Positions 11,464 to 22,475 of a stretch of 64,000 bases of DNA are shown in pieces. Below the pieces are notes generated by a model. It had not been told where the DNA came from. It worked only from the letters and a program-made list of their open reading frames with translations, and did no database searches. Every line of letters begins with the position of its first letter. Positions within the stretch are counted from its first letter, which is position 1. The stretch spans positions 117,810,146-117,874,145 of the forward strand of contig CM065296.1 of the NCBI GenBank assembly GCA_032871835.1, read 5' to 3'. The DNA is from Dipteronia dyeriana (Eukaryota; Streptophyta; Magnoliopsida; Sapindales; Sapindaceae). A program made the translations under genes and the position numbers.

Positions 11464-13026
11464 ATGGCCCGAAGAGCAAATCTGTCAGTATACAGAGACA
11501 TGCATGATGCTGAACAAGTGTGCACTATAATACAGCCAAATCAGTGTAAAAAATCCTTGTCATTCGAACTGGATCCAAGGGAGGGCTCGAATGAATACAA
11601 AACAGAATTGGTTGAAGTGGTATTTGAAGAAGACAAACCGGACAAGAAAATCAAGATAGGGGCCAACTTGGATGGAAAAATCAAGCAAGACTTAACCAAT
11701 CTGCTTAGAGAATACAAAGATGTATTCGCCTGGAGTCACGAAGATATGATCGGGATAGATGCCCGAGTAATATCTCATCATCTCGCAGTAAGCCCTATTG
11801 CAAAACAGGTAATACAAAAAAAAAGATCGTTTAATCCTGAAAGAAGTCAAGCAATCAAAAAAGAGGTGGAAAAGTTACTAGCGATTGGATCAATCAGAGA
11901 AGTCAGCTACCCCCAGTGGGTCGCCAACGTAGTCCTCGTCCAGAAGAAAAATGGACAATGGAGGATGTGCGTAGATTTCACGGATCTAAACAAGGCATGT
12001 CCAAAGGATAGCTTCCCACTTCCAAGGATAGATCAGCTGGTGGATGCCACAGCATGTCATGAATTACTCAGCTTCATGGACACTTACTCAGGATATAATC
12101 AGATCCGGATGAACAAAGCTGATGAAGAAAAAACAGCATTCACAACGGATCAGGGTTTATATTGCTACACAGTAATGCCCTTCGATTTAAAAAATGCAGG
12201 AGCTAAGTACCAAAGGTTGGTCAACAAAATCTTCACTCGGCAAATAGGAAGGAACATGGAAGTGTACATTGATGCTATGTTGACTAAAAGCGTCTCAGCA
12301 AATGAGTATGCCCACGACCTCCGAGAGACATTTGATGTTTTGAGAAGATACCAGATGAAATAAAACCCAAACAAATGTTTATTCGGAGTCCATTCGGGAA
12401 GATTCTTGGGTTTTCAAGTCCATCAAAGAGGAATCGAAGTTAATCCCGAGAAGATCCAGGCTTTGCAACAAATGACTTCACCTAAAACATTGAAAGAGGT
12501 ACAACGCTTAACAGGGTGTTTAGCCTCCTTGGGAAGATTCATCTCAAGGGCTAAAGACAGGTGCACGCCTTTCTTCAAGATAATCAAAAAAGGGAAAGGC
12601 CTGGAGTGCAATAAAGAGTGTGAGCAGGCATTCTTAAAAATAAAAGAGTACTTGGGGCAAGCTCTCATCCTCTCAAAACCACAAAAAAGGGAAATACTTC
12701 AGCTGTATCTGTCAATAACCGAGCTTGCAGCAAGTTCGGTCTTAGTCAGAACAGATGATGGAGTGCAGAAACCAGTGTATTATACAAGCAAGGCACTCCT
12801 ACCGGTCGAGACCAGGTACTCACAGGCAGAGAAGATAGCCTTAGCATTGGTTTCAGCAGCAAAAAAGCTGAGACCATACTTTCAGGCCCATACGATCCAG
12901 GTTCTCACCAATTGCCCATTAAGGCAAATCTTACAAAAACCAGAGATATCAGGAAAACTTACTAAATGGGCAATCGAGTTAAGTGAATTCGATATTCATT
13001 ATGTCCCTAGAACCTCCCTCAAATGA
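11464..13026 (+). pseudogene. Tat-1 reverse transcriptase and first RNase H
   Basis: The RT motifs are in order: GSIREVSYPQWVANVVLVQK, RMCVDFTDLNKACPKD, PLPRIDQLVDA, FMDTYSGYNQI, KTAFTTDQGLYCYTVMPF. The catalytic box reads VYIDAM at 12265-12279: the second aspartate (GCT at 12274-12276) is replaced by alanine, whereas Tat-2 has YIDD there. A TAA at 12361-12363 interrupts the thumb region. The frame resumes with GFQVHQRGIEVNPEKI and the RT-linked RNase H (YYTSKALLPVETRYSQAEK, LTKWAIELSEFDIHYVPR). A TGA at 13024-13026 ends this part. Loss of the YxDD aspartate alone should abolish DNA synthesis. Confidence 0.92.
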
Positions 13027-13566
13027 CAAGCGGTGGCAGACTTCATAGCCGAGTTCATAGAACCAAACCTGGAAACAAAAATACTGTTGGATAAAAGTTT
13101 CTCATGGAAACTATATGTTGATGGTTCTTCAAACACTCATGGCAGCGGGGAAGGGATCGTAGTCCGCACCCCAGAAGGAGATGATGTTGAATGTGCCATG
13201 AGATTTGATTTCAAAGCAACCAATAATCAAGCCGAATACGAGGCACTGTTAGCTGGACTCAGAGTCTGCATAGCTCTTGGGGTAGATGAAGTTGAGATAT
13301 TCAGTGATTCACAGGTAGTTGTCAACCAGGTTATGGACGAATACCAGGCCAAAGATGAAGAAATGATTGCCTACCGTGACATCGCAAAACAGCTCCTCCA
13401 AAAATTTAAAGAATACAAAATCGCTCAGATCCCCAGAGAAGAAAATGAAAAGGCAGACGATTTATCTAAATTAGCATCAGCAACAACCTCAATCAGACCA
13501 AAAACCATTCCAGTCGCACACCTCCTTAAACCGAGTACAGCTGAACCTAAGCATTTGAAAATTTTC
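13027..13566 (+). pseudogene. Tat-1 second, archaeal-type RNase H
   Basis: A separate RNase H domain lies between the RT-linked RNase H and integrase: KLYVDGSSNTHGSGEGI (first acidic residue), NNQAEYEALLAGLRVCIAL (glutamate), VEIFSDSQVVVNQV (aspartate) and NEKADDLSKLAS (last acidic residue). All four catalytic acids are visible. A second RNase H of this kind is an established mark of the Tat clade. At 13566 an extra C, absent from Tat-2, shifts the frame into integrase. Confidence 0.88.
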
Positions 13567-14823
13567 AGAAATCCGAACACCGCAAGACGGTTGGATGGTC
13601 CAGCTGAGAAGGTTCCTGGAAGAAGGCGTGCTCCCAGAAGATTCGGTATTAGCAAAGCGCATCAGATATCGATCGGCTAGGTATACCATGGGAGGAGAAT
13701 TATACAGAAAGGGGTTTTCTCGAGCTCTCCAGAGATGTATACAGGAAGAAGATGCACATCGAATACTTCAAGAGATCCACGGAGGAGTTTGCGGGAACCA
13801 CACTGGGGGTAGAAGTCTGGCGCATAAGGTACTCAGGCAAGGCTATTATTGGCCTACACTTTTCTCAGATGCACAGCAATGGTCGAAAAGTTGCAACACC
13901 TGTCAAAGAATTGCCAACGATATCCGACAACCCCCAGAAAAGCTCAGAAATCTCACTGCCCCATGACCATTCGCCATGTGGGGCCTAGACCTGATCGAGC
14001 CAATGACAGCTGGGACAGGGGGTGGAGCGAAGCACGCCATAGTAGCTGTCGATTATTTCACAAAATGGGCCGAAGCTGAAGCACTGGTGCATATCACGAA
14101 AGCCAACACCACAAATTTTTTAAAGAAAAACATACTTTCTAGGTTTGGAGTTCCGGACACTATAATCACCTACAATGGCACTCAGTTTGATAACCAAAAG
14201 TTCAGACAGTTGTGCGAGAAGTATCATATTGCTAACTACTATGCGACACCAGCTCATCCACAAACAAACGGGCAAGTAGAAGCAGTAAATAAAATTATCA
14301 AGCACACCATTAAAGCAAAATTAGATGACAAAAAAAGAAGCTGGGTTGAAAAGCTTTCTGAAGTATTATAGGCATATCGGACGACAGCAAGGACTTCAAC
14401 AGGAGAAACTCCATTCACCCTAGCGTTCGGAACAGAAGCTGTCATCCCCATAGAAACATCGTATGCGTCCCCCTAGGTCAGGCTATACGATGAAGAACAA
14501 AATGTTGATACACTGCTACAAAGTTTGGATGAGCTAGAAGAAAAAAGGGAAAAGTCCCGAATAAGAAATACAGCCTATCAACAAAGAGTGGCTCGCCACT
14601 ACAACTCTCGTGTTCGGATCAGAAAATTTTAGTTAGGAGATCTGGTGCTCAGGAAGGTGTCACCGAACACAAAAAATAGAGCCGCGGGATCCCTGGCTGA
14701 CAAATGGGAAGATCCATACAAGATCGAGGAGATAGCTGGCCATGGAGCTTATTGGATTGCTCGACCCAATGGAGGGGTGTTACCCCGACCATGCAATGCC
14801 CAATATCTGAAGATTTTCTATCC

Positions 14824-14827
<4 letters not shown>
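13567..14827 (+). pseudogene. Tat-1 integrase
   Basis: Reads in the +1 frame relative to gag-RT. The HHCC zinc finger is visible (AHRILQEIHGG to CNTCQRIAND). The catalytic core has the first aspartate (WGLDLIEP), but the second is tyrosine (IITYNGTQFD, TAC at 14171-14173; Tat-2 has GAC); the glutamate is kept (TNGQVEAVNK). Stops occur at 13964 (TGA), 14369 (TAG), 14475 (TAG) and 14630 (TAG). The C-terminal region has the GDLVLRKV and KWEDPYKIEEI motifs seen in gypsy integrases and ends at TAA 14825-14827. Integrase inserts the cDNA into chromosomes; this one is doubly disabled. Confidence 0.92.

Positions 14828-14873
<46 letters not shown>
14826..14873. repeat. (TA)n microsatellite right after the integrase stop
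   Basis: About 46 bp of AT dinucleotides begin at the pol stop codon. Tat-2 lacks this expansion at the matching place, so it probably grew after insertion. Confidence 0.95.
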
Positions 14874-14878
<5 letters not shown>

Positions 14879-15432
14879 TGAATATTTTACTCTTTTATTA
14901 GTAGGATAAATATTAAACTGTAATTTAAATCTGTCGATTTTTTACAGTAATAAATAAAATTACTCGGAATTTCTGAGAGGATAGCATCTAGTTCGGGATT
15001 TCAAAAAAAAAAGGCATATGATAATAACATATGGAAGCAGAGCATGATAATAAGAACATACAAATAGAATTCTAGGGACCATCAAATACCGAATGGGCGG
15101 AGAAGCTCGTAGGAGCATGCCAGCCGAGCAGGGTCAAAATAACCTTCGCAAAAAGGCAAACCCGATGCACCAGACTTTGAAAAAATACTAGGGACGCTGT
15201 CGGGAGAAATTCCGGTGAAATGCGTAGCTGTGTTGAAGCAACTTTTTTAATAAAAAAAAGCTCTACGATTCGGCAAAACCTTGCGTATAAAAACTAGGGA
15301 GACGTCCTTGGTATTGCGTAAGGACTCGAACGTATGATCATGGTGAGCCTTGATGTAATGTTCGGGTAGCAATCGGGTATGAAACATAAGTGCAAACTTG
15401 CCTGTTTCAAGATGACTCGGTTAATAATAAAG
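14874..15432 (+). other. Tat-1 region downstream of pol, no gene supported
   Basis: The segment around 15030-15340 is conserved in Tat-2 (52740-53060, opposite strand), where it stays open for 102 codons on the sense strand. In Tat-1 the same reading is stopped early, and no domain is recognisable, so I do not call a gene. Confidence 0.5.
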
Positions 15433-15895
15433 AGCCAGTTTAATAAGATACTTGGCAATCGAAGTCATTCGGGTAACAACCGGTTTAATAAGACACTCGG
15501 TTAAGTTACCCGAACATCAAAAGAGCCAGTTTAATAAGATACTTGGCAATTGAAGTCATTCAGGTAACGACCGGTTTAATAAGATACTCGGTTAAGTTAC
15601 CCGAACATCAAAAGAGCCAGTTTAATAAGATACTTGGCTATTGAAGTCATTCCGGTAACGACCGGTTTAATAAGATAATCGGTTAAGTTACCCGAACCTC
15701 GAAGAAGCCAGTTTAATAAGATACTTGGCAATTGAAGTCGTTCGGGTAACAACCGGTTTAATAAGATACTCAGTTAAGTTATCCGAACATCGAAGAAGCC
15801 AGTTTAATAAGATACTTGGCAATTGAAGTCATTCGGGTAACAACCGGTTTAATAATATACTCGGTTAAGTTACCCGAATATAAGCCAGTTCAATA
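15433..15895 (+). repeat. Tat-1 3' tandem array, five 91-bp units
   Basis: AGCCAGTTTAATAAGATACT starts at 15433, 15524, 15615, 15706 and 15797, a period of 91 bp. Each unit is two related halves sharing TTTAATAAGATACT(T/C)GG. Each also contains the inverted pair TTCGGGTAAC and GTTACCCGAA about 30 bases apart, able to form a hairpin. A second block of the same repeats is at 16441-16625. The array sits between the 3' ends of the convergent pol and antisense genes. Retand-type Tat elements are known to carry tandem repeats in this region. Confidence 0.93.
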
Positions 15896-17173
15896 CAGGA
15901 CTCGGCAACAATCAGCAATAAACAGATCAAGACCATTCAATTCAAAATAAAACAGAATTTTATTGATCCTAAAAGAATGGTTACAGTTCAAAGAATGGTT
16001 CTGTACAAGTAAAAAATAATCAGAATTTTTTTACAATTCTACAAAATTAAGGTTGCGAGGATTTCGAGCCTTTGCCAATACTCGGATCTGGCATCATCTC
16101 GTACTCACGAAGCAGGCTCTCATTAGATGGCCAAGTGATATCGTCAACAGTATCATCCATCCACTGGCTGTAATCTTCACCCGGGACTGGCCCGACATCT
16201 GGGACTAAACCCTCAACCGACTCTTGACTTGCATAAAAGGTAGAGAGAGAATGCTCCGAAAGAATCTCTAAATGCATGGGATGGGGCTCTTTGCCTTGAC
16301 TACGGCAGTAGGCTCTCCATTCCTTCATCTGAATCCGAAGAGATTCCAAGGACCGGTCCACGTGATGTTTGATTGACAGCTCCCAATTAGCACGGGCCTT
16401 CTCAGTCGCCCTATTCTTAACTTTAAAAAACACGCCGGCCGACCGGTTTAATAAGATACTTGGCAATTGAAGTCATTCGGGTAACGACCGGTTTAATGAG
16501 ATACTCGGTTAAGTTACCCGAACATCGAAGAAGCCAGTTTAATAAGATACTTGGCAATTGAAGTTATTCGGGTAACAACCGGTTGAATAAAATACTCGGT
16601 TAAGTTACCCGACCATCAGCCAGTTTAATACAACACTCGGCAACAATCAGTAAAAAATAAACCAAAACCATTCAACTCAGAACAAAATTGAATTTTATTG
16701 CTCTTAAAAGAATGATTACAGTTCAAAGAATGGTTCTTTACAAGTATAAAGAATCAGAATCTTCTACAAATCTACAAAATTAAGGTTGCGAGGATTTTGA
16801 GCCTTTGCCAATACTCGGATCTGGCACCATCTCGTATTCACGAAGCAGGCTCTCATTAGACGGCCAAGTAATATCGTCGACAGTATCATTCCTCCACTGG
16901 TTGTAATCTTCACCCGGGACTGGCCCGACATTTGGGACTACACCCTCAACCGACTCTTGACTTGCGTAAAAGGTTGAGAGAGAGTGCTCGAAAGGAATCT
17001 CTAAATGCATAGGATGGGGCTCTTTGCCTTGACTATGACAGTAGGCTCTCCATTCCTTCATCTGAATCTGAAGAGATTCCAAGGACCGGTCCACATGGTG
17101 TTTGATTGACAACTCCCAATTAGCACGGGCTTTCTCGGTCGCCCTATTCTTGACTTTGAAGAACACGCCGGCC
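15708..17173. repeat. Tandem duplication of a 733-bp block within Tat-1
   Basis: 15708-16440 and 16441-17173 are two direct copies. Each runs from the 91-bp repeat array into the end of the antisense gene and stops at the same CGCCGGCC word. The junction lies within repeat sequence, as expected from unequal exchange between array units. Confidence 0.85.
16047..16466 (-). pseudogene. Duplicated 3' end of the Tat-1 antisense gene
   Basis: A 139-codon minus-strand frame nearly identical to the last part of the neighbouring antisense gene (shared AGVFFKVKNRATEKARANW start, shared DPSIGKGSKSSQP end). The two stop codons are 733 bp apart (16047 versus 16780). The duplicated block includes the adjacent 91-bp repeats, and its junction is at 16440/16441, where the coding text jumps into repeat sequence. 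It therefore has no N-terminal half and is a by-product of tandem duplication. Confidence 0.9.
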
Positions 17174-19816
17174 GAATCTAGCCCACGTTGAAATTCCCGA
17201 AGGAGTAGGGCATCATAAGCAGGGGATCTTTTAAAATGATCCACCCCTTGGACTTCCAATTCCAACCTGGTCTCTCGGGAAAGGGATTCAACTGTCAGCA
17301 CTTGGCGCTCTAAATCTTCAATTTTTTGGTAATACGCCAACTTCGCCTGCTCCACCTACTGCTCGGCCTTAAGCATGGATTCTTCAGCATAAGAAAGAAG
17401 ATTTTGAAGCGATGCAACCTTCTCCTCTGTCAGAGATGCCTTGTCATTGGCTTCAACCTGCTTCGCCAGGCAGTGGTCGGTAAATATCTGTACAGAGCCA
17501 ACCTCCTATTGATAAGCCTGCTCAGCTTTAGCACGACCCTCTTCACTTGCCTTCAGCTGAGCCTCCAGACGCCTTAGCCGATCAGCTTGACATTGCTGCG
17601 TCTGAACAAGCTTAGCAAATTCGGCCACCATCTGTAAAAGAATATACTTAGAAATCCGACAAAAGCAAAATAATAAAGGAGTCAGAATTAACTGAGTCAG
17701 AATTAACTGAGTCAGAATTAACTGAGTCAGAATTAACTTACATAAGATGCGCCATTGAAAACGTTTTGGAGACGTTCGGTCAGTGAACCATCTCTAAAAC
17801 TGCTCCAGCGGTCCTCCCCGATATACGTCCGACCGGAGAACATCTCCTGTAGCAAATCCTGGGGAGAAAGGAATAAAGGAACCCCCGAGGGTTCAGCTCC
17901 CAGATTTCCAAACTCGGGGGCAGAGGAAGCCCTGTTCGGCTCTAAGGATGGAGAAGGTACCCCCAAAGGTTCAGCCCCCATATCTCCAACTTCGGGGGTA
18001 GAAGAAGCTCTACTCGGTTCTGAAGTGGCTGCATCTACTGATGCTCCAGCACCAACACTCGGGGCAATCTCATCCGCAACATCTTCGTCACTGGAGTCAA
18101 TGAATGAGACTATCCGAGGAACTTTGAGAGGACGAGACGGCGAACTGACTGCCTTTCGCTTCTCTCCCCGAGAATGTTGGAAGTTAAGATCAGCAGCAGG
18201 ATCTTCTAACGGATCGTCCCGAAAAGACTCAAAGAACTCTGCACCGGCCGGCACTTGATCCGTCAAGATGTTACCACCGTTGCCAGCTTCACCACTGTCG
18301 CCAGCTTCAAACCATCCAACAGGCTCTTCACTTGGACCCTCATACTGCCACTCCCTATTTTCAGGCAGTTGGGTGTCAGTCGGGTGTCAGTCGGCTCACC
18401 TTGGCCACTTGGACCAGCGAAATCTTGAGTAGAAAGCTGAGCACCCTGATCAATGCACTCGGGAATTTGCTCAGCGATATCAGTTTCCTCATCAGGCTCG
18501 GGTGGAGCAATACCCTCATCGCCCTAATGGGAATCTTCCTTTCTACTCGCTTGTAGAATCGCCTTCACCTGGCGAGCCTGAAGATCTCTGACAACTTCCG
18601 TATCGAACACTAAAAAAAAAATAGAAAAGAAAATGGAAAAGCAGAGAAATACAACAGAGGGCGCCGGGTTACTTACAACGCCTGCGATGGCCCGAAATCT
18701 TTTTGAAGAAGCCGAGCTTTATCAAGTCATCCTTTTTGAAAAGATAGCTCTTGCTCCTCTTTTCCAGAGTACGAACAGTTGTCTGAGTCAGCCTCTTTAC
18801 CTCTGGATCGCTATAGTCAATTGTTTTCTTGTTCCACACTTCGGGGGAACAAAAGAAGCGGGGAACACTCAACACCATGTGGGAATCCCCAGATTGAACA
18901 GTGATATCAAGCCCGATGGCCCCTCCAGTAAAAAACCAACTGTTCTTCCAAAATTTGTTGGATGTAGGAAATCCCCATATGAAACCCTTCTTTTTCGGGT
19001 CATCAGAAGCATTGACCCCCCGATTCACCTTGGCTTCTTTGGGGACCCGACCGTCCGAAGAAGTAGATGTAAGGAAATAGGTCCCCGTTTTGCTAACCTA
19101 CCTCAGCGTAAAGAAATGCCTAATTTCATTTGGGGAAGGCGGTGAAAGGTTCATTCTACTGAACATATGCCACATGCACATCAAAACTTTATAACTATTC
19201 GGGGACAACTGAACTGGGGCTATCCCTGCCTCGGCCAAAAACCAGGCAATAAAAGGCTGAAGGGGAAGTGTGACGCCACAGCAAAGCATCGACCCATAAA
19301 TTGCGACCATGCCCTCAGGAGGATTCCATACGGCTCTATCCCCCGCAGGAACCAAAGTAACTGAGGAGGGCAAGTCAAATCGGGAGCTGTATTTTTCTAT
19401 CTCAATTGGCCCGACCACATTTGGCTCAATATCAAAGCCACTCGGGCGAGTATCAGAAAACAAAAGACGAGACTCCCTGTACACTTCATCAACGTCACCC
19501 TCGTTAACAGTATGTTCTCTGGTCTGAACAATGCTCGAGTCGTGCTTGTATACTTTACTCGTGCTCTGATGTTTACCCATCCTTCGAGAAGATACCCTGT
19601 GATCAAAAATATCAGAATCAGAACTAGATGGAGAAATGATACAGGGCTAAAAGTGACGTCAGGGTGAAGCCCAGAAACATCAACCTCTAAAAATGGAGGT
19701 TCATCTATTGGGATATCCCCCAGTAATCGTTTTATGCAAGATACTAACTGGAAATCTCCAAGCTCTAATGCATCAAAAGAGATTTTAAAGAGACGATGGC
19801 GGGAAGATGACCCCAT
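16780..19816 (-). pseudogene. Tat-1 antisense gene: plant gypsy-type-transposon domain plus coiled coil
   Basis: Runs opposite to gag-pol. The N-terminus starts at 19816 (MGSSSRHRLFKISFDALEL). A one-base indel near 19650 shifts frame into 19580-19098, which holds the domain core: FDLPSSVTLVPAGDRAVW, then LPLQPFIAWFLAEAGIAP, QLSPNSYKVLMCMWHMF and EIRHFFTLR. This matches the plant family annotated as putative gypsy-type transposon/Transposase_28. Then come FIWGFPTSNKFWKNSW (18960s), an acidic Ser/Pro-rich middle (18266-17733) and a coiled-coil tail (ADRLRRLEAQLKASEEGRAK near 17585-17530; later LERQVLTVESLSRETRLELE), ending at 16780. Canonical donors occur at 19101/19100, 18676/18675 and 17741/17740, with matching acceptors for the last two (introns 18676-18610 and 17741-17632). 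In-frame stops exist (near 17345, 17505 and 18525). Function is unknown; antisense ORFs of this sort are reported in Tat-clade elements. Confidence 0.8.
17632..17741 (-). other. Predicted intron of the antisense gene, with a microrepeat
   Basis: Minus-strand donor GTAAGTTAATTCTGA and acceptor TTCTTTTACAG enclose 110 bp. The intron contains about four copies of a 15-16-bp unit (GAGTCAGAATTAACT) at 17680-17735. The downstream exon begins MVAEFAKLVQTQQ and leads into the coiled coil. Confidence 0.65.
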
Positions 19817-20303
19817 TAAAACTAACCTTGAATTGAGATCGATGCAAGAACTTCAAGCGGAGAATCGCGAACTTCTGGATAAAGAAATCTGAGTTTGAAG
19901 AGATTTATGCTGAATTTTTGAGAATAAACCAACAATGTCTCTCAGCGAAGAATTTAAAGATGAGACGGCACGAAACCCTAGGATTTCAAAGCGGGAAAAA
20001 TTCATGACAACTCGATGACGTAGGCGGCGCTTGGGGAAACGCAAAAATCATTTCTCATAAATGGTATTGAAAAACGAAGAGACGAGGGACGCGTGTCAAG
20101 ACAGGAAGCAGCCCTCAATCGTCAAAACTTTAAAACGTCACTATCATTTAAGATCTTGCGTGGTAAAGCGAATCGAAATTACAGAGTCACCATCAAAACG
20201 CGTCATTATGACAAGACGGCTATTCTGACGAAAGAAAATCAAGATGATTAAAATACTCTTGCCCGAAATAAAATCTTCTCGGTAAAAATATTTAAGTGGG
20301 TAT
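19817..20303. other. Tat-1 spacer between the antisense gene start and the 3' LTR
   Basis: Sense strand: the purine-rich AAGTGGGTAT just before the LTR at 20304 is the likely polypurine tract. Antisense strand: this 490-bp interval is the only place inside the element for the antisense gene's own promoter and leader. The Tat-2 equivalent (46993-47478) is similar in sequence. Confidence 0.6.
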
Positions 20304-21172
20304 TGTTGTATGTAAATTTTACCAAGCATACACCTCATTGACATGAAGGAAAAAATAGTCAGGTGGACGCCCAAATGGGCTTCCGGAAAATATCCTATAA
20401 GGCATCATTAAAGAGAAGAAAGCCCGAGTAAGCATATATTGAATAAAACCTACTCGGGATCAGCTAACAGCACTCGGGACTGGTTAAATAACACTTCCAC
20501 TCGGGCTTAAACGGTACTACTCGGGATCATCAGGTATTACTCTTACTCGGGAATAAATACGACCCGAGTAAGAACTTGGTGCTTATTTCATACGGATTGT
20601 CATTAAATACGTAACGATATCCATCAGGAAGGAATCCCAAATGAGAGTATTAAATTAGAAGAGTCCCCAATCAGGAAATAACTTGATTTCTTTGCAAATA
20701 CTACATTCTTATAAAGAAACAAGTCCAATTTGAACTACACTACTAGAATCCCACTCGATTTCCATTAGAGACTCCGAAACAGGAAAGAAGACGAATCGAC
20801 CTCAAGAAAGTAACCGAATCATAATTAAATACAAAGATCCTGTATTACTTGTACAAGGCAGATTAGGGTTCTATAAACATATAAATAGACCCATAATCTC
20901 ATCCAAAAAATATAGGCAATATAGCATACAACAATTATAGTAAATACAAAGAGAAAAAAAAAGAGATCGAGAGCTTGTAAACATCTTATTCTCTTAGTGG
21001 ATTTTGGTTTGGTTGATCCTTCAACCACTCGTGGATGTTTCTCCGACCATCAGAGTTTTACCACGTAAACCTTGTCTTTGTTACTCTCTCTGCATCTCTT
21101 TCTCTTTAAATCAATAGCCGAAATCCAATCCTTGTTGGCTTTTTTGGCATAATCCAAAAATCGACGTCAACA
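20304..21172 (+). repeat. Tat-1 3' LTR
   Basis: Starts TGTTGTATG and ends GTCAACA, followed by the CATAC duplication. It has single copies of the two units duplicated in the 5' LTR, and retains about 20 bp (near 21075) deleted from the 5' LTR. Confidence 0.95.
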
Positions 21173-21177
21173 CATAC

Positions 21178-21215
21178 AATACGAAGTCGATTTATATTTA
21201 TATATATAATGCTTA
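21178..21215 (+). repeat. Copia 5' LTR, right remnant
   Basis: The last 38 bp of the split LTR, ending GCTTA, align with 31130-31167 of the 3' LTR. Confidence 0.88.
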
Positions 21216-21218
21216 AAG

Positions 21219-21231
21219 TGGTATCAGAGTC
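21219..21231 (+). other. Copia primer binding site (initiator tRNA-Met type)
   Basis: TGGTATCAGAGTC is the standard primer site of plant copia elements, complementary to the 3' end of initiator methionine tRNA. It lies three bases after the LTR end and fixes the plus orientation. Confidence 0.93.
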
Positions 21232-21513
21232 CGTCGTATTGTTGCATATGTTGAATGTTTTTACGATATCGTATCCGTGTTTATTTTTACACATCGGATT
21301 TGATTAATTATTATGGTATTATTACTACCATAATAATAAATCTATGTTTGCATTCAGGGTATGTATGGCATGTTGTTATACTAAAGATCCATCTCTTACA
21401 TGTTAAATCTTTAACAACAACAAATAAAATATAAGTTTTAATGTGTTGTTTTGACATGTTATTGGTAATAGTTCTTAATAACAATAAGAATTATTTTATT
21501 AATAATTTCGGTG

Positions 21514-21518
21514 GTGGC

Positions 21519-21554
<36 letters not shown>

Positions 21555-21555
21555 G
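21514..21555. repeat. (AAT)n microsatellite
   Basis: Some 11 ATA/AAT triplets in tandem within the Copia leader. Confidence 0.95.
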
Positions 21556-21639
21556 CAAAACATGCTTTTATTTTATATTGGTAGACTTATCTGGTATACG
21601 GCGTGTAATCTTGTGATGATTTTTGCGTAAGTTGCATCA

Positions 21640-22135
21640 TGGTGGGTTATGATGGGATGTAGAATGGGGTTTATGGTGCAATCTATCGCACCTGTTTTTG
21701 GAACGGGTTGATCAACCCAGACCCGAACCCATCTCAATCAACCCAGACCCATCCCCGATCTCATGCTTAGCCAACCAGACCCGCGTTTTGGCGTTGGGTC
21801 AGCGGGTTTCACACCAGACCCGCTATCAAACTCACCATTGCAGACATGGTTCTTGCCTAGGTCGATGAGTTTCGATCGGTTTTTGCACAAGGCTTGTGCG
21901 TTTTACGGTGACGATCGAGATCGTCGGTTGTCGAGCAACCCAATCCTAGATCGCCGCCGCGTAGATCGACCAAGAGATCCGTCGAATAAGGAACGGTCTT
22001 GGAGTTTTGTGGATTCGCGATTCCTCGCGGATCCAACAAATCAAGATTGATGGTTTAGCTGCGAATTCCAACTGTTTTGCTGTCGTTTTGGTGGCCGACG
22101 GAACTGGATTGAGTGGCGGCCATGAAACCTAGGGT
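21640..22135 (+). other. GC-richer segment of the Copia leader, possible captured sequence
   Basis: Clearly richer in GC than the flanks. It begins with repeated AACCCAGACCC words (21715-21830), followed by a CGATCG-rich block (21880-22050) open in one frame for 95 codons (21763-22050). No domain is recognised. It resembles a plant 5' UTR or first-exon fragment more than retrotransposon coding sequence, but the source is unknown. Confidence 0.4.
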
Positions 22136-22475
22136 TTTCTGATTTGTTTTAGGTTAGGCCACCTTTCGTAAATTAGATAAAGTTTTGGACTTTTTTGAAA
22201 TTTTCCTAGGCTCTTTTGGAATTAGATATAAATATAGGCTGTTTTGCAATTTTGCAGTGGCATGTTTGAATTAATTGTAACTCGGAGGTATTTATGTGTA
22301 ATTGTTCATATTTTGGGGTTGATATATAATTTCAAAAATATTTGGGGCCAATTTTATATTATGATAAGTATAGGGGTCAATTTGAAATTTACTAAAATCA
22401 TGAGGCAATTTTAAAATTTCCCAAATTTTTTATTAAAAATAATTGCAGTTCATAAATAATTGTTATGATTTCGAA

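Larger units (their letters stand above)
8217..21172 (+). mobile_element. Tat-1: Ty3/gypsy Tat-lineage LTR retrotransposon
   Basis: A 12,956-bp element bounded by TG...CA LTRs of 905 and 869 bp and a perfect 5-bp target duplication CATAC (8212-8216 and 21173-21177). Order on the plus strand: LTR, primer site, gag, protease, RT, RNase H, a second archaeal-type RNase H, integrase, then a 5.4-kb non-pol region with a 91-bp tandem array and an antisense gene, then LTR. The dual RNase H, the integrase following it, and the extra antisense ORF with 3' repeats are known marks of the plant Tat clade (Retand/TatIII-like members). At least ten in-frame stops, one frameshift and two lost catalytic residues make it defective. 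Confidence 0.93.

Noticed and set aside
15433..15895. CRISPR-like array
   Set aside because: Repeats are contiguous 91-bp tandem units without unique spacers, inside a plant retrotransposon.
21763..22050. 95-codon frame as a Copia gag
   Set aside because: No gag or zinc-knuckle motif; composition suggests captured or leader sequence instead.
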